From Oscillospiraceae bacterium (lineage in GTDB: Bacteria; Bacillota; Clostridia; Oscillospirales; Ruminococcaceae), in the NCBI GenBank assembly GCA_016302655.1, contig JAEDNF010000007.1:1-17438 (forward strand): a stretch of 17,438 bases of DNA. Direction: 5' to 3'. The position numbers and the translations under genes are program-made. Shown piece by piece: positions 6,516-14,634 of the stretch. How positions within the stretch are numbered: position 1 is the first letter of the stretch; the number at the start of each line of letters is the position of its first letter. The notes under the pieces were generated by a model. The model was not told the origin of the DNA and did not search any database. It saw only the letters and a program-made list of their open reading frames with translations.

Positions 6516-7096
6516 TGTGATTGCTCCTTTTCGGCGGAGTTTTGCTTTTTGCTGAGTTCTATCCTGCCGCCGATGAATTTTATTGCCGTGACCGAAATCA
6601 GACCACAGCATATACCGAGCACTATTCCGCCCAGTACATCCGACGGATAGTGAACATAAAGGTACATTCTTGAAAATGCGACTGCCGCCGCATAGATATA
6701 CGCCGCAATACCGAGTTTCTTATGCAACAGAAATATTGCAGTTGCCGCCGCAAAGCACAGCGCCGTGTGACTTGACGGGAACGAAAAGCCCGACGGGGCT
6801 TTTATAATAAGGTCTACCGAACCGTTTATCATAAAGGGACGGGGACGGCAGATGATATTTTTGAGTGCAAGCTCGCCCAGAATCAGCGTAAGCGCAGAGG
6901 ATATCAGCATTGCTACGCCCGTTTTTCTCATATTCTTAATGAACATCATAATGATAAAGGCGAGGATGAGCGATATGCCGTATTCAACGCTGTAGGTAAC
7001 AAGCTTCATTATAACATCGGCAACGGGATTTGCGAGTGTGTGACGGATAAAGTCAAGCACCGACAGATCAAGCGCCGTTATACTCTCGGGCAGCAT
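6512..7096 (-). CDS. PAP2-family membrane lipid phosphatase
   Basis: This 194-residue, strongly hydrophobic protein has all three parts of the PAP2 phosphatase signature: KNIICRPRP, PSSHT (the usual PSGH with Ser for Gly) and SRMYLYVHYPSD, the last with the nucleophilic histidine. About five hydrophobic segments separate these motifs, and a charged tail of roughly 20 residues ends the chain. Enzymes of this class dephosphorylate lipid phosphates such as undecaprenyl pyrophosphate or phosphatidic acid at the membrane; which one cannot be told from the sequence. The ATG overlaps the fabD stop codon (TGATG) and only a poor ribosome site is seen, so its translation probably depends on ribosomes finishing fabD. 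That coupling fits a lipid-related job. Confidence 0.9.
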   Translation of the reverse strand: MLPESITALDLSVLDFIRHTLANPVADVIMKLVTYSVEYGISLILAFIIMMFIKNMRKTGVAMLISSALTLILGELALKNIICRPRPFMINGSVDLIIKAPSGFSFPSSHTALCFAAATAIFLLHKKLGIAAYIYAAAVAFSRMYLYVHYPSDVLGGIVLGICCGLISVTAIKFIGGRIELSKKQNSAEKEQSQ

Positions 7097-8034
7097 CAGA
7101 GTTCAGCCGCCCCTGCAAGCGTGTCTGCGTTCTCAACATTTACAGCCGTAACGCCGTCAAGCGTCTTCTTTACAAGCCCTGTCAGCACCTTGCCCGGACC
7201 CAGCTCGATGAATGTATCATATCCGTCGTTTGCTATAGCGGCAAGCTCCGAGGTGAACTTAACCGGCGAGCAGATATGCTTTGCAAGATATGAGGGCATA
7301 TCCGAAAAATCGGTAAGCTCATTGCCGTATACATTGCAGTAGAACTTAAGAGCAGGTGCATTGAAAGGTATGCCCTTTGCCTTTTCGATAAATTCTTCCG
7401 ATGCGCTCTTCATAAGCTCGGAGTGGAATGCCGCAGATACCGCAAGCGGCACTATACGCTTTGCGCCCTTTGCGCTAATAGCCTCTTTTGCCTTTTCTAT
7501 TCCGGCAACGGTTCCTGCAATGACCGTCTGTACGGGAGAATTGTAGTTTACGGGAGTTACATAGTCGCCGCCGCTTACTATCTCTTTGCAGGTATCCTCT
7601 ATGACATCGGCTTTAAGTCCGAGAACTGCCGCCATGCCGCCGGGATTTGCCTGTGCGGCTCTGTCCATTGCTTCGCTCCTGTATTTTATCGCTCTGAAGG
7701 CATTTTCGTAAGTCAGCATACCGCTTGCCGCCATAGCCGCATATTCACCCAGAGAGTGGCCTGCAACGGCTGACGCCTCTATTCCTTTTGACTTTGCGGC
7801 CTCAAGAGCCATAAGCGACATTGCGAGTATGGCAGGCTGTGAAACTATCGTGCGTGAAAGCTCTTTTTCATCGCCGTCAAATATTGCGGCGGCAAGATCG
7901 AATCCGAGTATATCACTGCCCAGCTCCATTACCTTTGCACATTCGGGGATAGTATCGTAAAACTCCTTGCCCATGCCTTTATACTGAGAGCCCTGTCCCG
8001 AGAAAAGAAATATCGTTTTTGCCTTATCAGCCAT
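7096..8034 (-). CDS. fabD: Malonyl-CoA:ACP transacylase
   Basis: FabD transfers malonate from CoA to acyl carrier protein, supplying every elongation step of fatty acid synthesis. The 312-residue chain has the family's FSGQGSQ (residues 11-17), the nucleophile Ser94 in GHSLGEY, Arg119 in KYRSEAM, which binds the malonyl carboxylate, and the catalytic histidine His204 in AAFHSELM. Length is normal. The ATG at 8032-8034 has AAGGAG 8 bases upstream. It heads the nine-gene minus-strand operon and is divergent from fabH, rather than lying between fabK and fabG as in streptococcal clusters. Its promoter mirrors that of fabH, so the two are probably controlled together. Confidence 0.96.
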   Translation of the reverse strand: MADKAKTIFLFSGQGSQYKGMGKEFYDTIPECAKVMELGSDILGFDLAAAIFDGDEKELSRTIVSQPAILAMSLMALEAAKSKGIEASAVAGHSLGEYAAMAASGMLTYENAFRAIKYRSEAMDRAAQANPGGMAAVLGLKADVIEDTCKEIVSGGDYVTPVNYNSPVQTVIAGTVAGIEKAKEAISAKGAKRIVPLAVSAAFHSELMKSASEEFIEKAKGIPFNAPALKFYCNVYGNELTDFSDMPSYLAKHICSPVKFTSELAAIANDGYDTFIELGPGKVLTGLVKKTLDGVTAVNVENADTLAGAAEL

Positions 8035-8097
8035 TTTTGCTTCTCCTTATTGGTATAATTTGTTATATATTGCAGAAATTCTGAAATATATCTTTCG

Positions 8098-8127
8098 ATT
8101 TTACTGTCTTGCGGTACAAAAAAGCAA
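8098..8127 (-). promoter_or_regulatory. Predicted promoter of the fabD operon
   Basis: Read on the minus strand there is a -35 box TTGCTT (8127-8122), an 18-base spacer and a -10 box TAAAAT (8103-8098). The start of transcription would be near 8091, giving a leader of about 57 bases before the fabD ATG. GTACCG occupies spacer positions 5-10. The layout is the exact mirror of the fabH promoter about base 8131. Confidence 0.65.
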
Positions 8128-8150
8128 ATAATTATTGACAAACAGTACCG
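8112..8150. promoter_or_regulatory. Putative shared operator, GTACCG dyad
   Basis: CGGTAC (8112-8117) and GTACCG (8145-8150) form a 6-bp dyad centred on base 8131. The half-site centres are 33 bases apart, close to three helical turns. Each half-site sits four bases inside the -35 box of one of two divergent promoters. Similarity between the two promoters extends further, with the pattern GTACCGnAAnAnAGTAAAAT on both strands. This suggests one regulator touching both promoters. The protein is not identified and no regulator gene is in the window. Confidence 0.5.
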
Positions 8151-8164
8151 AAATAGAGTAAAAT
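8135..8164 (+). promoter_or_regulatory. Predicted promoter of the fabH operon
   Basis: TTGACA (8135-8140) is a perfect -35 box. After an 18-base spacer comes TAAAAT (8159-8164), five of six matches to the -10 consensus. Transcription would begin near 8171, leaving a leader of about 150 bases before the fabH ATG. GTACCG occupies spacer positions 5-10, as in the opposing fabD promoter. Confidence 0.75.
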
Positions 8165-8184
8165 GAAATATAAGACGGTTTGTT

Positions 8185-8211
8185 GCTATAGGGGAAACTA
8201 TGCCCTTATGC
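8185..8211 (+). promoter_or_regulatory. Hairpin in the fabH leader
   Basis: GC then ATAGGGG (8185-8194, with T8187 bulged) can pair with CCCTTATGC (8203-8211) around an 8-base loop, using one G.U pair. It lies about 15 bases after the predicted transcription start. No T run follows directly, so it is not a clear terminator. It may stabilise the 5' end or belong to a leader control element. Confidence 0.35.
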
Positions 8212-8284
8212 CGACTAAATCCGCAGTTACTGATTTATTATACAACAAAATGCGAATAAAATCAATATTTAATATATATAAATA

Positions 8285-8305
8285 AGCGGCGGCGTTAAAG
8301 CCGCT
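8285..8305 (+). promoter_or_regulatory. Hairpin just before the fabH ribosome site
   Basis: AGCGGC (8285-8290) pairs with GCCGCT (8300-8305) around a 9-base loop. It ends only a few bases before the purine-rich ribosome site (8307-8319), at the end of a very A/T-rich leader. It could protect or present the ribosome site; a regulatory role is speculative. Confidence 0.4.
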
Positions 8306-8320
8306 CGGAAGGAAAAGGAT

Positions 8321-9319
8321 ATGAACGGAATAACTATACTGGGTACGGGAGAATACACTCCCGAGGTAGTAGCCACAAACGAGATGTTCACAAAGTTCAT
8401 CGACACCACTGACGAATGGATATCTACAAGGACGGGCATCCGTGAAAGACGCATAAGCCCCGATAAACCGAACTTTATAATGGCGGCTGAAGCGGCAAAG
8501 CAGGCTCTCCAAAACGCAGGAAAGACAGCGAAAGATATCGACTGCATAATCGTTTCTACCTGCTCACCCGATTTTTTCTATCCCAATACGGCGTGTCTTG
8601 TGCAGAATATCATCGGCGCACAGCCCTGTGCCTGCATGGATATCAACACCGCCTGCACGGGATTTATCTCGGCTCTTGATGTAGCGAGAACCTACCTTGA
8701 AACAGACACTTACAAGACGATTCTCGTAATAGCAAGCGAACGCCTTACAAGCCAGATAGACTACACCGACAGAGGAAGCTGTATATTATTCGGCGACGGC
8801 GCAGGTGCGGTAGTTGTGGAAAAGGGCGAAGGCAAGGAATATTACAGCCATTCGGGTGCTGAGGGCGATATGCTCCAGAACCTGTACTGCAAGACCTATT
8901 ATGACAGAAACAACCCCTTCTTTAAGGGCGATGACTGCCTTAAGGATATAATCGACACTCCGAACAAGGAGCGTTATTTACAGATGGACGGCAAGGCGGT
9001 ATATAAGTTTGCGGTTGACGCAATGGCAAACGCTGTTGAGTATGTATGCTCACATTCGGGCATTTCGCTTGACGATATCGACCTTGTTATACCTCATCAG
9101 GCGAATATCAGAATAATTCAGTCGGCGCTGAAGAAGATGGAAGTAGACCTTGACAAGGTTTACACCAACCTTGAGACTCACGGCAACACCTCAAGCTCCT
9201 GCATACCTATGTGCCTTGCAGAGCTTGATAAGCAGGGCAGACTGAAGCGTGGAATGAAGATATGCCTTGTCGGCTTCGGCGCAGGGCTTACCTACGGTGC
9301 GACAATATTCGAGTATTAA
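8321..9319 (+). CDS. fabH: Beta-ketoacyl-ACP synthase III
   Basis: FabH condenses an acyl-CoA primer with malonyl-ACP and so starts each fatty acid chain. The 332-residue protein shows the catalytic triad in its usual settings: Cys112 in NTACTGF, His259 in IPHQAN and Asn289 in HGNTSSS. The N-terminal DEWISTRTGIRERR (residues 31-44) and the C-terminal GFGAGLTYGA are also typical. Whether it prefers acetyl-CoA or branched primers cannot be read from these motifs. It is the first gene of the plus-strand operon. A purine-rich ribosome site, GGAAGGAAAAGGAT, runs right up to the ATG. The leader is about 150 bases long and contains two hairpins. Confidence 0.97.
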   Translation: MNGITILGTGEYTPEVVATNEMFTKFIDTTDEWISTRTGIRERRISPDKPNFIMAAEAAKQALQNAGKTAKDIDCIIVSTCSPDFFYPNTACLVQNIIGAQPCACMDINTACTGFISALDVARTYLETDTYKTILVIASERLTSQIDYTDRGSCILFGDGAGAVVVEKGEGKEYYSHSGAEGDMLQNLYCKTYYDRNNPFFKGDDCLKDIIDTPNKERYLQMDGKAVYKFAVDAMANAVEYVCSHSGISLDDIDLVIPHQANIRIIQSALKKMEVDLDKVYTNLETHGNTSSSCIPMCLAELDKQGRLKRGMKICLVGFGAGLTYGATIFEY

Positions 9320-9344
9320 GTACAGCGAAAGGAAAGTAAAAATA

Positions 9345-10271
9345 ATGGAAACAAGGATAACTAAGTTACTCGGCATAGAGTACCCCATTTTTCAGGGCGG
9401 TATGGCGTGGATCGCCGAAAGCACACTTGCGGCGGCTGTATCAAATGCAGGCGGCGTGGGTATAATCGCAGGCGGCTCTGCTCCCATTGACTATCTGAGA
9501 GAACAGATAAGAAGAGCAAAGTCCCTTACCGACAAGCCCTTCGGCGTTAATATAATGCTGATGAGCCCCAATGCCGACGATCTGGCACAGCTCGTTATCG
9601 ACGAGAATGTACCTATGATAACAACAGGCGCAGGCAACCCCGGAAAGTATATGGAAGCGTGGAACAACGCAGGCATAAAGGTGATCCCCGTAGTTCCCAG
9701 CGTAGCTCTTGCAAAGAGAATGGAAAGAAGCGGTGCTTCCGCTGTTATAGCAGAGGGTACTGAGTCAGGCGGACATATCGGCGAGAATACTACAATGTGC
9801 CTTGTTCCCCAGGTAGTTGACGCTGTATCTATCCCAGTTATCGCCGCAGGCGGCATAGCAGACGGCAGAGGCATTGCCGCAAGCTTTATGCTCGGCGCTG
9901 AGGGCGTTCAGGTCGGCACAAGATTCCTTGCCGCAGAAGAATGTCAGATACACCCGACATATAAACAGCTCGTTGTTGATGCAAAGGATACCGACAGCAT
10001 AGTAACCGGCAGATATACCGGTCACCCCTGCCGCAATGTCAAGACAAAGTTCTCTAAGAAGCTGGCAAGCGGCGAAGCAAACGGCACGATAACTCCCGAC
10101 GAGTTTGAGCAGATAACGCTCGGTTCACTGCGCAAGGCAGTACAGGACGGAAACCTTGACGAAGGCTCGTTCTTATGCGGAGCTATAGCAGGTATGGTAA
10201 AGAAGGTACAGCCTGCAAAGGAAATAGTTGAAGAAATGTTCGCAGAGGCTGAAAAGCTGCTGAACAGATAA
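9345..10271 (+). CDS. fabK: Enoyl-ACP reductase II (flavoprotein)
   Basis: FabK carries out the last reduction of each elongation cycle, turning trans-2-enoyl-ACP into acyl-ACP with NADH and FMN. I start it at the ATG 9345-9347 (308 residues), which opens with the family's conserved TRITKLLGIEYPIFQGGMAW; a longer in-frame start would overlap fabH. The TIM-barrel FMN site is seen in GVNIML (67-72), TTGAGNPGKY (93-102), EGTESGGHIGE (137-147, with the probable catalytic His144), IAAGGIADGRG (166-176) and GVQVGTRFL (187-195). This rules out the FabI type, which is a short-chain dehydrogenase. No fabI or fabL is present in the window. The gap after fabH is 25 bases, with AAAGGAAA in it. Confidence 0.95.
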   Translation: METRITKLLGIEYPIFQGGMAWIAESTLAAAVSNAGGVGIIAGGSAPIDYLREQIRRAKSLTDKPFGVNIMLMSPNADDLAQLVIDENVPMITTGAGNPGKYMEAWNNAGIKVIPVVPSVALAKRMERSGASAVIAEGTESGGHIGENTTMCLVPQVVDAVSIPVIAAGGIADGRGIAASFMLGAEGVQVGTRFLAAEECQIHPTYKQLVVDAKDTDSIVTGRYTGHPCRNVKTKFSKKLASGEANGTITPDEFEQITLGSLRKAVQDGNLDEGSFLCGAIAGMVKKVQPAKEIVEEMFAEAEKLLNR

Positions 10272-10295
10272 CGATAAAAACAAAGGAGAAAATAA

Positions 10296-11030
10296 ATGGC
10301 AACTGCTATCATCACAGGCTCCGCAAGAGGAATAGGCGCGGCAATAGCACTGCGTCTTGCAAAGGACGGCTACGACATAGCGCTCAACGATATTGCGGAA
10401 AGCTGCTTTGAGAACAACGACATTATGGACAGGATAAAGGCTCTCGGCGTAAAGTGCGAAAAGTACATAGCCGATGTGTCTAAGTACGATCAGTGCGAGG
10501 CTTTTGTAAAGAATGTCAAGGCTGATTTCGGCAGTATAGATGTTCTTGTCAACAACGCAGGAATCACCCGTGACGGACTTATTGCAAGAATGAGCGAGGA
10601 GAACTACGACCTTGTTGTTGCGGTAAATCAGAAGAGCGTGTTCAATATGACAAAGTTCGCAGGCTCGGTTATGATGAAACAGCGCAGCGGCAGAATAATA
10701 AATCTTGCAAGCGTAGCAGGACTTTACGGCAACGCAGGACAGATGAACTATTCCGCTACAAAGGCGGCTATAATAGGTATGACAAAGACTACCGCCAAGG
10801 AGCTCGGTTCGAGAAATGTAACCTGTAACGCAGTAGCTCCCGGATTTATAAAGACAGCTATGACCGACGCTCTGCCCGATGAGGCAAAGCAGGCAATACT
10901 CGGTATGATCGCTATGAAGAGATACGGCGAGGTAGACGAGATAGCAGGCGTTGTATCGTTCCTTGCGTCGCCTGACGCAAGCTATGTTACCGGACAGGTA
11001 ATAGAGATAAGCGGCGGCTTATCGATGTAA
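10296..11030 (+). CDS. fabG: 3-oxoacyl-ACP reductase
   Basis: FabG reduces beta-ketoacyl-ACP to beta-hydroxyacyl-ACP with NADPH, the first reduction of the cycle. This 244-residue short-chain dehydrogenase has the cofactor loop TGSARGIG (residues 7-14), NNAG (86-89), Ser139 in NLASVAG, and Tyr152 and Lys156 in MNYSATKAA. It ends with the family's VTGQVIEISGG. AAAGGAG lies about 7 bases before the ATG. It directly follows fabK; in streptococci fabD lies between these two genes, and here fabD has been moved to the divergent operon. Its location makes FabG far more likely than another dehydrogenase. Confidence 0.95.
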   Translation: MATAIITGSARGIGAAIALRLAKDGYDIALNDIAESCFENNDIMDRIKALGVKCEKYIADVSKYDQCEAFVKNVKADFGSIDVLVNNAGITRDGLIARMSEENYDLVVAVNQKSVFNMTKFAGSVMMKQRSGRIINLASVAGLYGNAGQMNYSATKAAIIGMTKTTAKELGSRNVTCNAVAPGFIKTAMTDALPDEAKQAILGMIAMKRYGEVDEIAGVVSFLASPDASYVTGQVIEISGGLSM

Positions 11031-11059
11031 GACGGATATCCACGAAAGGAAATATAAAA

Positions 11060-12301
11060 ATGAGCAGAGTTGTAATCACCGGTGTGGGCGTAGTCAGCCC
11101 TATAGGAAATACCAAAGAAGATTTCTGGAACAGCCTTCTGGAAGGAAAGCACGGCTTCACGCTTGAGCAGTGGTTCCCCGGACAGAGCGATGAGCTTAAT
11201 GTAAAGGCTTCCGTAAAGGACTTCAGCGCAGACGACCTTTTCGACAAGAAGGAGCTTCGCCGTACCGATATACTGACGCAGTATGCGGTGTATGCGGCTG
11301 ACAGAGCGTTAAAGGATGCGGGAACGGATTTCAAGGATCTCGATCCTTACAGATGCGGAGTTATCATAGGCTCGGGTATCGGCGGTATGGAAACTACTCA
11401 GGAAGAAATGCTCGCATATCACAATAAGGATAAGGGCAACAAGAGAGTATCGGTATTCACTATCCCCAAGATGATAGGTAATATGGCGGCAGGCACAGTC
11501 GCTATACGCACAGGCTTCAAGGGCGTAAACTACTGCACAGTATCGGCTTGCGCCAGCGGCACACACGCAATCGGCGAAGCGTTCCACGCTATAAAGCACG
11601 GATATATGGATGTTGCCATTGCAGGCGGAACCGAAAAGTGTTCAATAGGCTTTGCTTATGCAGGCTTCAACAATATGCACGCTATCACAAAGTCAACAGA
11701 TGTTGACAGAGCAAGCATACCGTTTGACGCTGAGAGAAGCGGCTTTGTATTAGGCGACGGAAGCGGTATTGTTATTCTTGAAGAATACGAGCACGCTAAG
11801 GCAAGAGGTGCAAATATCTACGCAGAGATAGTCGGCTACGGCGCTACCTGCGACGCATATCACGAGACCAGCCCCGATCCCGAGGGCAAGGGCGGTGCAA
11901 AGGCTATGGAGCTTGCGGTTAAGGAATCAGGCAGAGCGCCCGAAACCTTCAATTATGTAAATGCTCACGGCACTTCCACTCCGATAAACGACAAGACCGA
12001 AACAGCGGCAGTTAAGCTTGTATTCGGCGAACACGCAAAGAATATGGTTATCAACTCTACAAAGTCTATGACGGGACACCTGCTGGGTGCCGCAGGCGGC
12101 GTTGAGGCGGTAGCCTGTGCGCTTCAGATAAAGAACGAGAAGGTTCACCGCACTCTCGGACTCAAGGTTGCCGATCCCGAATGTGACCTTGACTATGTAC
12201 CCGAGGGAACAAGAGATATGAAGATAACAGGCGCACTCAGCAACTCGCTGGGCTTCGGCGGACACAATGCTTGTCTTGCATTTGCTCCCGTAGAGGAATG
12301 A
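11060..12301 (+). CDS. fabF: Beta-ketoacyl-ACP synthase II
   Basis: FabF extends acyl-ACP by two carbons using malonyl-ACP, with loss of carbon dioxide. The 413-residue thiolase-fold protein carries the Cys-His-His triad of KAS I/II enzymes: Cys164 in SACASGTH, His303 in NAHGTSTPIND and His340 in STKSMTGHLLGAAGG, with Lys335 in the last motif. Length is normal and the start MSRVVITGVGVVSPIG is standard. It is the only elongating synthase in the window, so this locus shows no separate KAS I (FabB-like) enzyme for unsaturated chains. AAAGGAAA precedes the ATG after a 29-base gap from fabG. Confidence 0.97.
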   Translation: MSRVVITGVGVVSPIGNTKEDFWNSLLEGKHGFTLEQWFPGQSDELNVKASVKDFSADDLFDKKELRRTDILTQYAVYAADRALKDAGTDFKDLDPYRCGVIIGSGIGGMETTQEEMLAYHNKDKGNKRVSVFTIPKMIGNMAAGTVAIRTGFKGVNYCTVSACASGTHAIGEAFHAIKHGYMDVAIAGGTEKCSIGFAYAGFNNMHAITKSTDVDRASIPFDAERSGFVLGDGSGIVILEEYEHAKARGANIYAEIVGYGATCDAYHETSPDPEGKGGAKAMELAVKESGRAPETFNYVNAHGTSTPINDKTETAAVKLVFGEHAKNMVINSTKSMTGHLLGAAGGVEAVACALQIKNEKVHRTLGLKVADPECDLDYVPEGTRDMKITGALSNSLGFGGHNACLAFAPVEE

Positions 12302-12328
12302 GAACATATAAAGAAAGGTTAACGGAAT

Positions 12329-12790
12329 ATGCAGTTTGAAACGAATGCACTTACCGATGCGGTAAAAGAATTCATCGGTATCATGAAGGACAGCGGCCTG
12401 TCCTATATGTATGTGAAGAATGACAAGTTCGAGCTTGAGCTGGGACAGAAGAATCCCCCTCCTGCTCCCCCTATGATGCCTGCTATGCCGCCTATGGCAG
12501 CAGCTCCTGCCGCACCCACGGCTTCCGCTGCTGAGCAGCAGCCTGCACAGGCGCCTGCAAAGAGCATAAAGAGCCCCATTGTAGGTACATTCTACTCTGC
12601 CCCCTCCCCCACAAAGCCGCCCTATGTAAAGGTCGGAGATAAGGTAAACGAGGGCGACATCGTGTGCATCGTTGAGAGCATGAAGGTTATGAACGAGATA
12701 CAGGCGGATATCTCGGGTACGGTAGCTTCTATCGCCGTAAAGGACGGAGAGGCTGTTGAGTTCGGTCAGCCGCTGATAATAATAGAATAA
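12329..12790 (+). CDS. accB: Biotin carboxyl carrier protein of acetyl-CoA carboxylase
   Basis: AccB carries the biotin that shuttles carboxylate between the carboxylase AccC and the transferase AccA/AccD. The 153-residue protein has a short N-terminal helical region (1-40), a proline/alanine-rich flexible linker (43-78) and a C-terminal biotinyl domain. That domain begins [13 protein letters not shown] and carries the biotin-accepting lysine Lys119 in ESMKVMNEI. The residue before the Met-Lys pair is Ser instead of the more common Ala. It lies between fabF and fabZ, the usual order in Bacillota, with AAAGG upstream. Confidence 0.95.
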   Translation: MQFETNALTDAVKEFIGIMKDSGLSYMYVKNDKFELELGQKNPPPAPPMMPAMPPMAAAPAAPTASAAEQQPAQAPAKSIKSPIVGTFYSAPSPTKPPYVKVGDKVNEGDIVCIVESMKVMNEIQADISGTVASIAVKDGEAVEFGQPLIIIE

Positions 12791-12803
12791 CGGAGGACTG
12801 AAA

Positions 12804-13232
12804 ATGGCACTGATGAATAAAGAGCAGATAATGGAGATAATCCCTCACAGAGATCCCTTTCTGCTGATAGATACGATTGAAGAGATGGAACCCGGTCAGC
12901 GTGTTGTCGCTACAAAGTTTATGAACGAGGACGAGTTCTGGTTCAAGGGACACTTCCCCGGTTATCCGGTAGTACCCGGCGTACTTATGCTTGAGATGCT
13001 TGCACAGGCAGGTGCGGTAGCAATGCTCGCTCTGCCCGAGAACAAGGGTAAGATCGGTTTGTTCGGCGGCGTTAAGGAAGCAAAGTTCCGCAGACAGGTA
13101 GTGCCCGGCGATCTGCTCAGACTCGAAGTTGAAATTATCAAAGTCAAGGGACCTATCGGTGTAGGCAAGGCTCTTGCAACGGTAAACGGTGAAAAAGCGG
13201 TATCCGCAGAGATCACCTTTGCTATCAAATAA
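12804..13232 (+). CDS. fabZ: 3-hydroxyacyl-ACP dehydratase
   Basis: FabZ removes water from beta-hydroxyacyl-ACP to give the trans-2-enoyl product that FabK reduces. The 142-residue hot-dog-fold protein has the leading [12 protein letters not shown] (residues 12-23), the catalytic His50 in [11 protein letters not shown] and Glu64 in [10 protein letters not shown], followed by [13 protein letters not shown]. The residues seen do not show whether it also isomerises double bonds as FabN-type enzymes do. It is the only dehydratase in the locus. GGAGG lies about 7 bases before the ATG, and the gap from accB is 13 bases. Confidence 0.96.
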   Translation: MALMNKEQIMEIIPHRDPFLLIDTIEEMEPGQRVVATKFMNEDEFWFKGHFPGYPVVPGVLMLEMLAQAGAVAMLALPENKGKIGLFGGVKEAKFRRQVVPGDLLRLEVEIIKVKGPIGVGKALATVNGEKAVSAEITFAIK

Positions 13233-13249
13233 CGGAAGGCGAACCCTGT

Positions 13250-14599
13250 ATGTTCAATAAGATTCTCATCGCCAACAGAGGCGAGATCGCTATCAGAATA
13301 ATCCGTGCGTGCAGAGAGCTCGGCATAAAGACGGTAGCCGTATATTCTACAGCCGACAAGACTGCGCTTCACGCCCAGATAGCCGACGAAGCAATATGCA
13401 TAGGTCCTGCCGCATCAAAGGACAGCTATCTTAACTCGAAGGCTCTGCTTGCCGCCTGTGAGATAACAGGCGCTCAGGCTATACACCCCGGCTTTGGCTT
13501 TCTTTCCGAGAACAGCCATTTTGTACGCCTTTGCGATAAGTGCGGAATAAAGTTCATCGGTCCCGGTGCTGACGCTATGGACGCAATGGGCGACAAGGCA
13601 AACGCCAAGAAGACCATGATAGAAAACGATGTTCCCGTTGTTCCCGGCTCCGACGGCGTTGTCGAAACGATTGAAGAAGCTAAGGAGATTGCCGACAGGA
13701 TAGGCTATCCCATAATGGTAAAGGCAAGCGCAGGCGGCGGCGGACGAGGCATAAGACTTGTAGAAAAGCCCGAAGAGCTTGAAGCGGCTATCACCGCCGC
13801 AAAGCAGGAGGCAAAACAGTTCTTCGCAAACGATGACATATACATCGAGAAGTTCATAGTTAATCCGAGACATATCGAGATACAGCTTCTTGCCGACGAA
13901 CACGGAAATGTAATATATCTCGGCGAGCGTGACTGTTCTTTACAGCGCCGCAATCAGAAGGTGCTTGAAGAAAGTCCCAGCCCCGTTATGACCGAAGACC
14001 TCCGCAGAAGAATGGGAGAGGCGGCAGTAAGAGCCGCAAAGGCGTGCGGCTATTCAAACGCAGGAACGGTAGAGTTCCTTGTGGATAAGGACCTCAACTT
14101 CTACTTTATGGAGATGAACGCAAGAATACAGGTCGAGCATCCCGTTACCGAGATGGTAACAGGCGTAGACCTTGTAAAAGCGCAGATAAACATTGCCGCA
14201 GGGCTCCCCCTCCCGTATAAGCAGGAGGATATAAAGCTCACCGGCCATGTAATAGAGTGCCGTATCAATGCGGAAGAGCCCAAGAACAACTTCCGCCCGT
14301 GTCCCGGCTGTATCAAGTCCATACATATGCCCGGCGGATTCGGAGTAAGGATCGACACTGCGGTATATCAGGGCTATGAGATACCTCCCTATTATGACAG
14401 CATGATAGCAAAGGTGCTGGTAAAAGGCACAGACAGGAAAGAAGCAATACAGAAGATGAAAGTCGCACTTGCGGAGTTCCTTGTCGAAGGTATCAATACC
14501 AATATAGATTTTCAGCTGAATCTTTTGCGTGACGAGGATGTCGAAAGCGGAAACTTTGACATAGGCTTCCTTAACCGCAAGGATCTGACGAATTATTGA
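13250..14599 (+). CDS. accC: Biotin carboxylase subunit of acetyl-CoA carboxylase
   Basis: AccC uses ATP and bicarbonate to carboxylate the biotin on AccB, the first half-reaction of malonyl-CoA formation. The 449-residue ATP-grasp protein starts with [16 protein letters not shown] and shows GDKANAKK (residues 114-121), the glycine-rich ATP lid [12 protein letters not shown], the [13 protein letters not shown] strand, [13 protein letters not shown] and the metal/biotin site [20 protein letters not shown] near residue 380 is also standard. Length and order are those of a stand-alone AccC, without fused carboxyltransferase or carrier domains. The ATG is 17 bases after fabZ, with GGAAGG about 10 bases upstream. 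Confidence 0.97.
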   Translation: MFNKILIANRGEIAIRIIRACRELGIKTVAVYSTADKTALHAQIADEAICIGPAASKDSYLNSKALLAACEITGAQAIHPGFGFLSENSHFVRLCDKCGIKFIGPGADAMDAMGDKANAKKTMIENDVPVVPGSDGVVETIEEAKEIADRIGYPIMVKASAGGGGRGIRLVEKPEELEAAITAAKQEAKQFFANDDIYIEKFIVNPRHIEIQLLADEHGNVIYLGERDCSLQRRNQKVLEESPSPVMTEDLRRRMGEAAVRAAKACGYSNAGTVEFLVDKDLNFYFMEMNARIQVEHPVTEMVTGVDLVKAQINIAAGLPLPYKQEDIKLTGHVIECRINAEEPKNNFRPCPGCIKSIHMPGGFGVRIDTAVYQGYEIPPYYDSMIAKVLVKGTDRKEAIQKMKVALAEFLVEGINTNIDFQLNLLRDEDVESGNFDIGFLNRKDLTNY

Positions 14600-14634
14600 T
14601 AAAGCCACAAGCAAACGAAAAGGCGGTGCTATAA

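Noticed and set aside
6516..6611. Upstream extension of aroE by 32 residues
   Set aside because: The added part lies inside the PAP2 gene and the usual AroE beginning, plus AAGGAG, points to the ATG at 6513-6515.
8073..8083. Palindrome CAGAAATTCTG in the fabD leader
   Set aside because: It is 11 bases long, in an A/T-rich leader, with no partner site elsewhere in the control region; chance is a sufficient explanation.
8141..8164. FapR-type operator in the fabH promoter
   Set aside because: AGTACC is present, like one half of the Bacillus FapR site as I recall it, but the second half is not recognisable and the matching element on the other strand lacks the leading A. I keep only an unnamed operator.
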